Shown here in pieces: positions 43,062 through 52,214 of a stretch of 64,000 nucleotides of DNA (within the stretch, counting starts at the first letter, position 1; each line of letters begins with the position of its first letter). A program made the translations under genes and the position numbers. The stretch comes from Solibacillus silvestris. GTDB taxonomy: Bacteria; Bacillota; Bacilli; Bacillales_A; Planococcaceae. The DNA lies in NCBI GenBank assembly GCA_001586195.1, contig CP014609.1, forward strand, positions 3,318,501-3,382,500, read 5' to 3'. The notes beneath the pieces were generated by a model, which did no database searches, was not told the origin of the DNA, and saw only the letters and a program-made list of their open reading frames with translations.

Positions 43062-43574
43062 CTAATTTTCCTGTGGAATTTTTGGTCCATCCAAATCTAA
43101 CTGGTAAAACACCAGATCCAGCCATTTCCCGAATTTATAACCCGCATTGCGGATTGTTCCGCTATATAAAAATCCGAATTTCTCATGTATTTTAATACTG
43201 GCGATATTTTCTTTATCAATACAGCCAACCATTGTCTTTACACCTTTTACTTTTGCTTCTTCAATAATTGCATTCATTAGTTTACTCGCAATCCCTTTTT
43301 TATAATGATTTTTATGAACGTATACTGAATGCTCTACTGTATATTGGTTGGCTGGATAGGCACGGAAACTGCCGTATGTCGCATAGCCCGCAACCTCTCC
43401 GTCTTCTTCAAATACGAATAGCGGATAATCTGAAGCCTGCTTTTCTTCAAACCATTGCAAACGGTCTTCCAATGTCTGTTCCTTGTACATGTAAATCGCT
43501 GTGGAATTAAGAATATTATCGTTAAATATTTCCAAAATAGTCGGTATGTCTTCTTTTGTTGCACGTCGAATCAT
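43062..43574 (-). CDS. GNAT acetyltransferase of the phosphinothricin/methionine sulfoximine acetyltransferase type
   Basis: A 170-residue GNAT protein. It starts MIRRATKEDIPTILEIFND and has the Pat/YncA-like segments YATYGSFRAYPANQYTVEHS, VYVHKNHYKKGIASKLM (acetyl-CoA loop) and SIKIHEKFGFLYSGTIRNAGYKFGKW. Such enzymes acetylate phosphinothricin, methionine sulfoximine or methionine sulfone; the natural substrate here is unknown. Two ATGs are adjacent; the second (43574) is 8 bases from AGGAGG. It lies downstream of metH on the same strand, after a terminator. Confidence 0.88.
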   Translation of the reverse strand: MIRRATKEDIPTILEIFNDNILNSTAIYMYKEQTLEDRLQWFEEKQASDYPLFVFEEDGEVAGYATYGSFRAYPANQYTVEHSVYVHKNHYKKGIASKLMNAIIEEAKVKGVKTMVGCIDKENIASIKIHEKFGFLYSGTIRNAGYKFGKWLDLVFYQLDLDGPKIPQEN

Positions 43575-43600
43575 CATTTCTTCCTCCTAAAGGTCGCAAA

Positions 43601-43632
43601 ACCGCCTTACCTCTAAATAAGGTAAAGCGGTA
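43601..43632 (-). terminator. Terminator of yitJ-metH
   Basis: ACCGCTTTACCT pairs with AGGTAAGGCGGT on the minus strand, followed by TTTTG. It lies 13 bases after the metH stop. Confidence 0.8.
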
Positions 43633-43644
43633 TTTTTAAATCAA

Positions 43645-46600
43645 TTATACATTAAAATAACGAGCATCCGGGTGGGCAAATACAATAGCTGATACACTTG
43701 CTTCCGGCTCCATCATAAAGCCTTCTGTTAAATGTACGCCAATCTTTTCCGGTTTTAATAAAGAGAACAGCTTCTCCTGATCTTCCAGGTTCGGACACGC
43801 CGGATAGCCAAAGCTGAATCGCTGCCCTTGGTATTTTGCCGCAAATCGATCACGCATCGTAAAGTCTGTTGCATCCGGGAAGCCCCACTGGTCACGGATT
43901 TCCTGGTGAATACGCTCCGCAAATCCTTCCGCAAGTTCAAGTGCAGTCGCTTGTAATGCATGGCTTTCCAAGAACTTCCCTGCTTGTTTCAGTTCATTTG
44001 CTTTTTCGCTTACCCCTTTACCTGCTGTAACGACCATTAACGCAATATAGTCCATTTCACCGCTGTCTACCGGCTTTAAATAATCCGACAAACATAAAAA
44101 TGGGGCTGCTTGCTGGCGAGGGAATGTAAAGCGTTTGATTTCAGTTTTTGCATCGTCCGGGCTGTATACGACAACATCATCGCCATCGGATTGCGCCGGG
44201 AAAAATTGATACATTCCAGAAGCACTTAATCCGCCGTTTGTTAAATAACCATTTACTAAATCCGTTAATAAAATCGCGCGTTCATCTTGGTCTGCAAGCA
44301 ATTGTTCCAAGTTCCCTTTAAGCCCTAAATGGTGTCCGATTAATGTACGCATATTCACATACGGATGTAAATGGGCTACCGAATAATCCGGTTTAATATG
44401 CGGTACTAAATCTTTTGGCTTCCATACCGCCGCATCCCCAACTGTTCGTACCGGCTTTTCGAGAACCGCCACCGCTGGACGTGCCGCACGTTTCGCATCT
44501 GATTCCAGACGCTTTTCTCGTGCATCGCGCAGTTCTTCTATGAATACATGACGCTCGTTAGTATTCATTAAGCGATTCGCCTGTTCTAAACCTTGCATTG
44601 CATCTTTTGAATAGATTACCGGTCCATCATACTGATCGGCAATTTTCGTCTCAGTAAAGCGACGTGACAATGCCGCGCCTCCTACTAATATCGGAATATC
44701 AATACCGGCTTCTTTAAAGTCTTGTGCCGTAATGACCATTTGCTGAGCCGATTTTACAAGTAAACCTGACAATCCAATAAAGTCGGGTTTTTCTCTTCGA
44801 ATTGTTTCAATCAGCTGTGCAGGTGTTACTTTAATCCCTAAATCTACAACACGATAGCCGTTATTGCTTAAAATAATGTCGACCAGGTTTTTCCCGATAT
44901 CATGAACATCGCCTTTTACTGTCGCCAAAACCATTGTCCCTTTATTGGCACTCGTATCGCCCTTCTCCATAAACTGCTCTAGATGAGCGACCGCTGCTTT
45001 CATGACACCGGCACTTTGTAGCACTTCCGCTACAATCAACTGGTTTTCGTTAAACAGCTTGCCGACTTCCGCCATCCCTGCCATTAATGGTCCATTAATA
45101 ATATCAAGCGGTGTATCGAACTTTTCGAGTGCTGCATTTAAATCTTCAATTAACCCTTCCTTCGTACCTTCCAATATGTAATACGCAAGACGTTCTTCCA
45201 CTGTCGCCGGTAATTCTTTTACGACTGCATCTTTCTTTTTATCACGGTAAAAGTCAGTAAATACAGCGAGTGTTTCATCATTTGTATTGAAGATTAAATC
45301 GTTCGCCAGCTTGATTTCTTCTTCAGGAATCGATGCATAGCGCTCCAGTTTTTCAGTATTTACAATCGCATAGTCCAGGCCTGCTTGTGTACAGTGATAT
45401 AAATACACCGCATTTAATACTTCACGCCCAACTGGCGGTAAGCCGAACGAAACATTACTTACACCGAGCACTGTTAAGCAGCCAGGTAAATGTTCTTTAA
45501 TGAGGCGAATTCCTTCGATTGTTTCCTCAGCGGCACCAATATATTGCTCGTCACCTGTACCTACCGGGAACATTAACGGGTCAAAGATAATGTCTTCTGC
45601 TGACATGCCCCATTTTTCTGTTAACAGCTTATAAGAACGCTTCGCTACTTCAAGCTTTTGCTCACGTGTAATAGCCATTCCAGTTTCATCAATCGTACCG
45701 ACAACAAGTGAAGCCCCATATTTTTTCACTAGTGGCATAACAGCATCGAAACGCTCTTCTCCATCTTCCAAGTTAATCGAGTTAATAATGGCCTTCCCTT
45801 GCGAAAACTTCAGTGCGACTTCCATTACTTTTTCATCTGTAGAGTCAATCACGAGCGGCACTTTAACTTTTTTCACAACTTCCTGCATGAAGTTTTTCAT
45901 ATCTTCTACTTCATCACGGTCAGGGTTTGCTAAACAAATATCGATGACATGCGCCCCGTTTTTCACTTGTGCACGCGCAATTTCCGCTGCTTCTTCAAAT
46001 TTCCCGTCAACAATCAGGTTTTTGAATTTACGAGAGCCGATTACATTCGTACGCTCCCCGATAAATAACGGACGCATCGATTCATCATATTGCAATGGTT
46101 CGATACCTGATACGACATGTCCGTGTGTTACATCTTTCGGCTCACGCGGTTTATAGCCATCTACAGCTTCACGGATCGCCGCGATATGTGCTGGCGTTGT
46201 ACCACAGCAGCCGCCGACGATGTTCAACCAGCCTTTTTCTGCGAAGCCTTGCAGTTTTTTCGATAATGAATCCGGCGTTTCATGGTAGCAGCCTTCTTCG
46301 TCCGGTAAACCTGCATTCGGATAACAGCTAATATAGCCATTCGAAAGTTCCGCCAATGAACGGATATGATCGGTCATAAATTCCGGACCTGTTGCACAGT
46401 TTAATCCGACAGACAACGGCTTAATATGCTCAATAGAAATATAAAATGCTTCGATTGATTGCCCGGCAAGCGTTGTTCCCATTGGCTCAATTGTTCCTGA
46501 AATCATGACAGGCAGCTCTTTGCCAAGTTCCTCAAATGCACGGTGAATGGCAATCGTTCCCGCTTTAACATTGAGCATATCCTGGGAAGTCTCCATTAAG

Positions 46601-47076
46601 AGCAGATCCGCCCCAGCTTCGATTAGCGCTTTTGCCTGTATATAAAAGTTTTCTTCCAACTCTTCAAATGTAATACCGCCTGTTACCGACAATGTTTTTG
46701 TAGTAGGTCCGATTGCACCTGCGACAAAGCGCGGCCATTCTGGTGTCGAAAACTCTTTTGCTGCCTCTAGTGCAATTTCAACCGCTCGCTTATTTATTTC
46801 GACTGCCTTGTCCCCTAAGTCATACTCATCCAGTACGAGTGGTGTACCGCCAAACGTATTTGTACAAATAATATCAGCGCCAGCAGCTAAATATTCACGG
46901 TGGATTTTACCCAATACATCAGGTCTTGTAAGTACCAGGTTTTCATTACAACCGTCTAAGTCTTCTCCGCCAAAATCTTCATATGTTAGGTTTTCTGCCT
47001 GAAGCATTGTCCCCATGGCACCATCGATGATAAGTATTCTTTTTTGTAATTGCTCATGAATCGGGTGATTATACAT
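43645..47076 (-). CDS. metH: MetH, cobalamin-dependent methionine synthase
   Basis: MetH methylates homocysteine with methyl-THF through cobalamin. The protein is 1143 residues from the ATG at 47076 (AAAGGAG 9 bases upstream). The homocysteine domain (1-320) has zinc ligands Cys227, Cys290 and Cys291. The pterin domain spans about 335-605. The cobalamin module (about 625-870) has DVHDIGKN at 723-730 with the ligand His725, and the C-terminal activation domain (about 890-1143) binds SAM for reactivation. It is somewhat shorter than E. coli MetH, as usual in Firmicutes. Its start overlaps the end of yitJ by 8 bases. Confidence 0.96.
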   Translation of the reverse strand: MYNHPIHEQLQKRILIIDGAMGTMLQAENLTYEDFGGEDLDGCNENLVLTRPDVLGKIHREYLAAGADIICTNTFGGTPLVLDEYDLGDKAVEINKRAVEIALEAAKEFSTPEWPRFVAGAIGPTTKTLSVTGGITFEELEENFYIQAKALIEAGADLLLMETSQDMLNVKAGTIAIHRAFEELGKELPVMISGTIEPMGTTLAGQSIEAFYISIEHIKPLSVGLNCATGPEFMTDHIRSLAELSNGYISCYPNAGLPDEEGCYHETPDSLSKKLQGFAEKGWLNIVGGCCGTTPAHIAAIREAVDGYKPREPKDVTHGHVVSGIEPLQYDESMRPLFIGERTNVIGSRKFKNLIVDGKFEEAAEIARAQVKNGAHVIDICLANPDRDEVEDMKNFMQEVVKKVKVPLVIDSTDEKVMEVALKFSQGKAIINSINLEDGEERFDAVMPLVKKYGASLVVGTIDETGMAITREQKLEVAKRSYKLLTEKWGMSAEDIIFDPLMFPVGTGDEQYIGAAEETIEGIRLIKEHLPGCLTVLGVSNVSFGLPPVGREVLNAVYLYHCTQAGLDYAIVNTEKLERYASIPEEEIKLANDLIFNTNDETLAVFTDFYRDKKKDAVVKELPATVEERLAYYILEGTKEGLIEDLNAALEKFDTPLDIINGPLMAGMAEVGKLFNENQLIVAEVLQSAGVMKAAVAHLEQFMEKGDTSANKGTMVLATVKGDVHDIGKNLVDIILSNNGYRVVDLGIKVTPAQLIETIRREKPDFIGLSGLLVKSAQQMVITAQDFKEAGIDIPILVGGAALSRRFTETKIADQYDGPVIYSKDAMQGLEQANRLMNTNERHVFIEELRDAREKRLESDAKRAARPAVAVLEKPVRTVGDAAVWKPKDLVPHIKPDYSVAHLHPYVNMRTLIGHHLGLKGNLEQLLADQDERAILLTDLVNGYLTNGGLSASGMYQFFPAQSDGDDVVVYSPDDAKTEIKRFTFPRQQAAPFLCLSDYLKPVDSGEMDYIALMVVTAGKGVSEKANELKQAGKFLESHALQATALELAEGFAERIHQEIRDQWGFPDATDFTMRDRFAAKYQGQRFSFGYPACPNLEDQEKLFSLLKPEKIGVHLTEGFMMEPEASVSAIVFAHPDARYFNV

Positions 47077-48913
47077 TCGACTGAACTCCTTTACTTTCCA
47101 CATCATATTGTTTTACATAGTCCATTAATTCCAGCGTCATATCATAGCGTAAAAACGGTGTAATTAAATAAATACCGTTAAAGTATTCACACGCTGTATC
47201 GAGCAGCTCTTTAGCAATCGCGATTCCTTCTGCTGTCGATGCTTCCTTGTCATCCCCACAGGCAGCCATGCGCGCAAGTACTTCATCGGACAGTTTAATG
47301 CCCGGTACTTCATGATGTAAAAATTCCGCGCTGCGTGAAGATGTTAGTGGCATAATCCCGATATAAATCGGTGTTTCCAAATGCTTCGTTGCCTCATAGA
47401 TTTCGATAATCTTTTCTTTCGTATAAACCGGCTGTGAAATAAAGTAATCTGCTCCATGCTCGATTTTCTTTTCTAAACGGGCTACAGCACGGTCCAGTAC
47501 ACGAACATTCGGATTAAAGGCAGCGGCTACCGAGAAATTTGCCTGTTTACGCAGCGATTTTCCAGTAAAAGAACCACCTTTATTTAACTGCTTAATTAGA
47601 GAAATCAGTTCCATTGATGAAACATCATATACGCTCGTCGCCCCCGGGAAATCCCCTACTTTTGTCGGGTCTCCTGTCACGACAAGAATATCATGAAGTT
47701 CCAGTGCATCAAGTCCCATTAAATGTGACTGAAGCCCAATTAAATTTCGGTCACGGCATGTCAAATGCGGCAATGAACGAATTCCTTGCTCTTTTAAAAT
47801 CGCAGCCATCGCAATATTACTGATGCGAGGTGAAGCAAGTGAGTTATCAGCCATCATAATGACATCGGCTCCTGCTTTAGATAACTGTTTTGCCCCTTCT
47901 ACAAATCCGTCAATTTCCAGATGACGTGGCGTATCCAGTTCCACTATAACTGAACGTTCACGTTTTGCTTTTTCGTGGAGCGGCTCCTGTTTACGTGGCT
48001 CCGGAATTCGGACAAATTGTGTAGACCTGTGTTTTTCTTCTTTTGTTTCAATTGGCTGCATATTCGCCAAACGTTTTTTTACGGCTGCAATATGCTTCGG
48101 TGTCGTCCCGCAGCATCCGCCAATTAAACGGACACCTTGGTTTACGAGTTCAACTGCTGCACGTGCGAAATAATCGGTTTCCGACTCATAAACTACTCGA
48201 CCATCTTCAATGTCTAATAATGATGCATTCGGATAAGCTGATAAAAAAGCTTTATTCGGTAAATTAACCCCTTCAAATGCCTGAATTGTATGGAAAGGAC
48301 CTAATCGGCAGTTACTCCCAACAATATCTGCACCTAACCTTTCCAAGTCTTGAAACGCTTCATTTAACGTCATTAAATTTTGAAGGACACCCGGTTCCTG
48401 CATCGTCACTTGAGCAATGATCGGCAAATCGGTCATCGAACGTAATAGATGGACACAATGCGATAATTCTTCAAAATCGTAATACGTTTCCAATAAAAAT
48501 CCATCCGGTTCACCTGCTAGTAATACTTCCGCCTGTTCTTGGAACGCAGCTAAAATTTCATCTAATGTTGCATCACTTTTTCGAATTCCCCGAATACCAC
48601 CGATCGTTGCCAGAACATATTGCCCATCCAGGGAAGCTGCCCGCTTTGCGATCTTTAACGCTGCTTCATTAAACTCCTTCACACGATTTTCATAACCATA
48701 ACGTGCAAGCTTAATGCGGTTAGCTCCATATGTATTGGTCTGAATAATATCTGCACCTGCCGCAATATATTCACTATGAATTTTCTCTATAATATCAGGA
48801 CGGGCAATATTCATTTCTTCATGGCAATAATCCAACCCATATGAATAAAGAAGTGTCCCGATTGCTCCGTCGGCTGTTAAAACCCGTGTTTGTAATTCTT
48901 CAAGTAAACCCAT
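47069..48913 (-). CDS. yitJ: YitJ, bifunctional homocysteine S-methyltransferase / methylene-THF reductase
   Basis: A 614-residue fusion. The N-terminal homocysteine methyltransferase-like domain (about 1-290) carries zinc Cys in GSNCRLG and GGCCGTTPKH. The C-terminal domain (about 315-610) is a methylenetetrahydrofolate reductase that makes methyl-THF with reduced flavin. MTHFR thus supplies the methyl donor that MetH, encoded next, consumes. The start is the ATG at 48913, with GGAG 8 bases upstream; a GTG three codons earlier is possible. It is the first gene after the SAM riboswitch. Confidence 0.94.
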   Translation of the reverse strand: MGLLEELQTRVLTADGAIGTLLYSYGLDYCHEEMNIARPDIIEKIHSEYIAAGADIIQTNTYGANRIKLARYGYENRVKEFNEAALKIAKRAASLDGQYVLATIGGIRGIRKSDATLDEILAAFQEQAEVLLAGEPDGFLLETYYDFEELSHCVHLLRSMTDLPIIAQVTMQEPGVLQNLMTLNEAFQDLERLGADIVGSNCRLGPFHTIQAFEGVNLPNKAFLSAYPNASLLDIEDGRVVYESETDYFARAAVELVNQGVRLIGGCCGTTPKHIAAVKKRLANMQPIETKEEKHRSTQFVRIPEPRKQEPLHEKAKRERSVIVELDTPRHLEIDGFVEGAKQLSKAGADVIMMADNSLASPRISNIAMAAILKEQGIRSLPHLTCRDRNLIGLQSHLMGLDALELHDILVVTGDPTKVGDFPGATSVYDVSSMELISLIKQLNKGGSFTGKSLRKQANFSVAAAFNPNVRVLDRAVARLEKKIEHGADYFISQPVYTKEKIIEIYEATKHLETPIYIGIMPLTSSRSAEFLHHEVPGIKLSDEVLARMAACGDDKEASTAEGIAIAKELLDTACEYFNGIYLITPFLRYDMTLELMDYVKQYDVESKGVQSNV

Positions 48914-48960
48914 TGCCTTCACTCCATCATTTACAGTATTTTCAGTATTTTAACGATACA

Positions 48961-48993
48961 AAAAAGCCTTCTTTCATTAAAGAAAAGAAGGCA
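48961..48993 (-). terminator. SAM-riboswitch-controlled terminator
   Basis: GCCTTCTTT and AAAGAAGGC pair on the minus strand, with a longer TTCTTT-rich stem inside, followed by six T residues. It lies between the S-box aptamer and yitJ. Confidence 0.9.
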
Positions 48994-49017
48994 TAGTAGT
49001 TATCGACTTAATCCCTT

Positions 49018-49113
49018 CTCATCTTCTGGCATTCGCCACTGGATTTAGCACCTGACTTAATGTTGGTTGCTGAAGTTTCATCGGGCCAGTCCCTCGACTT
49101 CTCTTGATAAGAA
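49018..49113 (-). promoter_or_regulatory. SAM-I (S-box) riboswitch of yitJ-metH
   Basis: The minus strand has the S-box core: TTATCAAGAGAAG, GAGGGACTGGCCC, GATGAAACTTCAGCAACC, CAGGTGCTAAATCC and the closing GATGAGAA. P1 pairs TTCTTATC with GATGAGAA. SAM binding should favour the terminator and switch the operon off when methionine is plentiful. Confidence 0.95.
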
Positions 49114-49143
49114 ATAATATGAATTTTTGAAATATTTAAATGA

Positions 49144-49172
49144 ATCATAACGTTATCTAATACGTCCGTCAA
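49144..49172 (-). promoter_or_regulatory. Promoter of yitJ-metH
   Basis: TTGACG (49172-49167) and TATGAT (49149-49144) on the minus strand, 17 bases apart. It is about 30 bases upstream of the S-box. Confidence 0.78.
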
Positions 49173-49199
49173 TACCCTTTAGCTGAATGAAGTATTTCT

Positions 49200-50585
49200 T
49201 TACATAATTCGACTAATAATGTGTTCAGCTGTTTTTTTGCCGTTTTGAATACAAGCACCGATTCCTACTCCGAAATAGGCACATCCCGCTAATAGTACAT
49301 TCGGGTAATCCGTTGCCAGTTGCTGTATAACTTTTGATAAGGCTTCATTATGCGCCAAATCATAGCGCGGCATTTGGTCAATCCACTTTGTTACATTAAT
49401 GACAGTTGGATCCGCTTCAACACCTAAGCTGAGACGAATGTCTTCCAATGCAACTTTTGTCAGTTCTTCATCTGACATGGCTGCCAACTCTTCATAGCGC
49501 GGATTAATATCTTTATAAAACAAGCGAACGAGTAAATTGCCTTCTGCTGACGTATGCTTCCATTTACGGCTCGTCCATGTCGATGCATTACAAATTAAAT
49601 CACTATTATGCGAAACGATAAAGCCGGTACCATCAGCCGGTAATATATCGTCCGGTACATCAAAGCCAACATACATCGTTAAAGTAGATGCCGTCGTGAA
49701 CTTTTTCAGCTGTTCCTCTAATGAATCATCCTGTATTACATGACGTACCGTCTCATTTGGAACGGCCAGTACAACAATATCTGCCAATATTGTTTCATCT
49801 TCCAGCACGACTTCATATTGCTCACCTTTTTTTAGAATTTGCTTTGTTACTGTCTTTCTCATGAATTCAACTTCCGGCAGCTGTTCTTCTAAACGATTGA
49901 TTAATGCTGATAAACCCGGACGGAAAGAAATAAACTTCTTATTCGCAGCTTTTTCGAATTGCTCGCGATGTGCCTCGAAGCCTTTAATAATCGATCCGTA
50001 GTTGTTTTTATAATCCACTAAATACGGCAATGTAGATGCCAGGCTTAATTGATATAAATCGCCTGAATAAACTCCTGCCAATACTGGGGCAATTTGCTTT
50101 CGAACAATTTCTTCACCTAAAAAATATTCTAAAAACGTACCGATAGAGCTTTCTTTAGTAAATTTAGTATTCGGGATTTCTAAATCTTGAAGGGCCCTCT
50201 TCTTTCCTTCTTCTGAAATTAACGTACTCGACATGAGCGATTCTACACTCATCGGAATACCGAATGTCGAACCTGCCGGAATAGCATGCAGCTCGTTATT
50301 CGTATGAATGTAGGAAATACCTGTTTCGTTATAGACAAGCTCTGATTCAAAATTAAGCTCCTTAACAAGCTCCAATACCCCTGGATGGCGTGCTACAATT
50401 GAATCAGCCCCTGTTTCCATAATAAATGCTTTATCGTATTCGGAATGAATTTTCCCGCCTAAATATGCGTTCTTTTCAATCAGTATTAACCGCGCTTCCA
50501 CGTTTTGCTCATGCATTTTATTTTTCAGATAATGCATCGTACATAGCCCGGTAATCCCTCCACCTACAACTACTACTGTTTTCAT
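49200..50585 (-). CDS. hemY: HemY/CgoX, coproporphyrinogen III (protoporphyrinogen) oxidase
   Basis: An FAD-dependent oxidase of about 461 residues that, in Gram-positive bacteria, oxidises coproporphyrinogen III to coproporphyrin III in haem synthesis. The dinucleotide-binding motif VVVVGGGITGLCTM is at the N-terminus, followed by YLGGKI. The middle AGVYSGDLYQLSLASTLPYL and the C-terminal CAYFGVGIGACIQNGKKTAE are family signatures. The second in-frame ATG (50585) is 8 bases from AGGAGA and is preferred over 50591. Other haem genes are not adjacent, unlike hemEHY in B. subtilis, so this copy is either relocated or a second paralogue. Confidence 0.92.
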   Translation of the reverse strand: MKTVVVVGGGITGLCTMHYLKNKMHEQNVEARLILIEKNAYLGGKIHSEYDKAFIMETGADSIVARHPGVLELVKELNFESELVYNETGISYIHTNNELHAIPAGSTFGIPMSVESLMSSTLISEEGKKRALQDLEIPNTKFTKESSIGTFLEYFLGEEIVRKQIAPVLAGVYSGDLYQLSLASTLPYLVDYKNNYGSIIKGFEAHREQFEKAANKKFISFRPGLSALINRLEEQLPEVEFMRKTVTKQILKKGEQYEVVLEDETILADIVVLAVPNETVRHVIQDDSLEEQLKKFTTASTLTMYVGFDVPDDILPADGTGFIVSHNSDLICNASTWTSRKWKHTSAEGNLLVRLFYKDINPRYEELAAMSDEELTKVALEDIRLSLGVEADPTVINVTKWIDQMPRYDLAHNEALSKVIQQLATDYPNVLLAGCAYFGVGIGACIQNGKKTAEHIISRIM

Positions 50586-50684
50586 ATCCATTCTCTCCTA
50601 TTTCGTTCGCTTCTCTTCTTATAGTATAAACTTTTTCATACGAAATATGGTCAGCTGGGTATTACAATTTTCAGAACCTCATAA

Positions 50685-50726
50685 GAAAAGCCACCCTCCC
50701 TCGACATATTCCCAGGTAGGATGGCC
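50685..50726 (-). terminator. Terminator of the coiled-coil protein gene
   Basis: GCCATCCTACC pairs with GGAGGGTGGC on the minus strand around a 15-base loop, followed by TTTTCTT. It lies just after the stop at 50733. Confidence 0.75.
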
Positions 50727-50732
50727 TCTATT

Positions 50733-51224
50733 TTACTTATAAGAAAGTTGCTTTGTCAGGGAAATTATTTCTGCTTCCAAAGATGTAGAACGTTTATCAA
50801 AATAGCGTATACGTTCACTGCTGCGGTTTTCTAAATGTTTGTTAAGATCTAGCATATTTACAGCGTCGCTGGCAAATAGCTTTAAAGTACGAACACCAGA
50901 TTCAATTTTCCGAACTTCTTTTCCATATACAAGTGCGGAATTGTCTGTTGTTTTACCTTTTTTCAATTCCAAAATATTCGTATTAATAAGCTCATCAATT
51001 TGATCGTAACGTTTGTTTTGTTTATCAGTCATCATTTGAATTTTTTGTTTGTATTTAATAACATCTTTATGGTCTAATCCAGTTTGGACATAGCTTTTTA
51101 AATATTCGACAATTGTACATAGCGTCGTCAGATTCTCTCGCTGTTCTAATAGCATTTGTTGTAGTTTTTGAATACTATCCTCATTATGATCAGAAGAGAA
51201 TTGTTGGACTGCAAACATATACAT
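50733..51224 (-). CDS. Hypothetical coiled-coil protein
   Basis: A 163-residue soluble, almost entirely helical protein that I do not recognise. The repeated charged/hydrophobic spacing in SIQKLQQMLLEQRENL, YKQKIQMMTDKQNKRYDQID and SSERIRYFDKRSTSLEAEI suggests coiled coils at about 17-45, 58-95 and 130-160. There are no catalytic motifs, signal peptide or membrane segment. GGGGGA lies 7 bases before the ATG and a terminator follows, so it is an independent gene. It may be a structural or adaptor protein; nothing in the neighbourhood fixes its role. Confidence 0.75.
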   Translation of the reverse strand: MYMFAVQQFSSDHNEDSIQKLQQMLLEQRENLTTLCTIVEYLKSYVQTGLDHKDVIKYKQKIQMMTDKQNKRYDQIDELINTNILELKKGKTTDNSALVYGKEVRKIESGVRTLKLFASDAVNMLDLNKHLENRSSERIRYFDKRSTSLEAEIISLTKQLSYK

Positions 51225-51366
51225 AAAAATTCCCCCTTCTTAATACTTTCCCCTTATAATATATTTCCTATTTTCCATTAAAATTAAACCTATATTTATC
51301 AATGAAATAGGTCTAATTTATGACAAGGAAAAAGAAAATCAAAACTTTTTAGTATCTATTACATTA

Positions 51367-52209
51367 TTATTCATATATATCGTTATTTAGAACTTTTAGC
51401 TTTTCTTTCCACTTGGCAGCTTCTGCTATATCCCTCTGTTCGTAGTAGCTTACTACTTTTTTTGTTGCTTCCATGTCTCCCAGCAAGCTTGCTTTTTTAT
51501 AGTAATGGATTGCTTTTTCATTATTTCGTGCTACCCCATGACCATTTTCATAGCAGTAGCCGATATTAAATGTTGCATCAACATGAAACTGTCCGCTCGC
51601 TTTTAAAAACCATTCCAACGCTTTTTCATTATCTTGCTGTTGACCGAGCTCTCCTGAAAAATAAATCATACCCATTCGGTACATTGCTTCTTCATCTTGC
51701 TTTTCTGCACTGCGGGAATAGTAAGCAAAGGCTTGTGATTCATCACATTCGGTACCCAATCCTTGTTCATACATGATCCCGAGTGTAAACATTGCTTCAG
51801 CAATACCGAATTGCGCAGCCATCTTAAACCAGCTGAGCGCTTGTTGCTCGTCGACTGCTGTTCCCTCACCGTTCAAATACATATCTGCTAAATTATTCAT
51901 TGCATCAGGGTGGCCTAAATGTGCAGCACTTTTATAAAGTAAAAATGCCTGCTGCTCACTCCCTTTTTCACCAAGCTCCTCAAAATAGCAGTTTCCCAGT
52001 TCATACATAGCTTCTCTGTTCTGCTGCTCACTCGCCTTACACAGCAATCCGTACATTTCGTCATATTGCCCATACTCTTTATATAATAAGGCAGTATTAA
52101 CCATCGCCTGTTCGTCTCCATTACATGCTGAGATAAACTGCTCAAGCCACTTTTCCTCATGCTCTATTTCATGTTGTTTAAGCCATATTCTAAATTGACT
52201 TTGCTCCAT
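51367..52209 (-). CDS. Sel1-repeat (TPR-like) protein
   Basis: About 280 residues made mainly of Sel1-like repeats from about residue 70 to 265. Recurrent elements such as AMNNLADMYLNGEGTAVDEQ, AMFTLGIMYEQGLGTECDES and ATFNIGYCYENGHGVARNNE mark six or so repeat units, each a helix pair used for protein binding. No signal peptide is present, so it is probably cytoplasmic. The gene overlaps or abuts the LysR gene stop (GTG at 52218 overlaps TGA; ATG at 52209 is 3 bases downstream and is the better start), so the two are coupled. Sel1 proteins often act as scaffolds; the partner is unknown. Confidence 0.85.
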   Translation of the reverse strand: MEQSQFRIWLKQHEIEHEEKWLEQFISACNGDEQAMVNTALLYKEYGQYDEMYGLLCKASEQQNREAMYELGNCYFEELGEKGSEQQAFLLYKSAAHLGHPDAMNNLADMYLNGEGTAVDEQQALSWFKMAAQFGIAEAMFTLGIMYEQGLGTECDESQAFAYYSRSAEKQDEEAMYRMGMIYFSGELGQQQDNEKALEWFLKASGQFHVDATFNIGYCYENGHGVARNNEKAIHYYKKASLLGDMEATKKVVSYYEQRDIAEAAKWKEKLKVLNNDIYE

Positions 52210-52214
52210 ATTGT

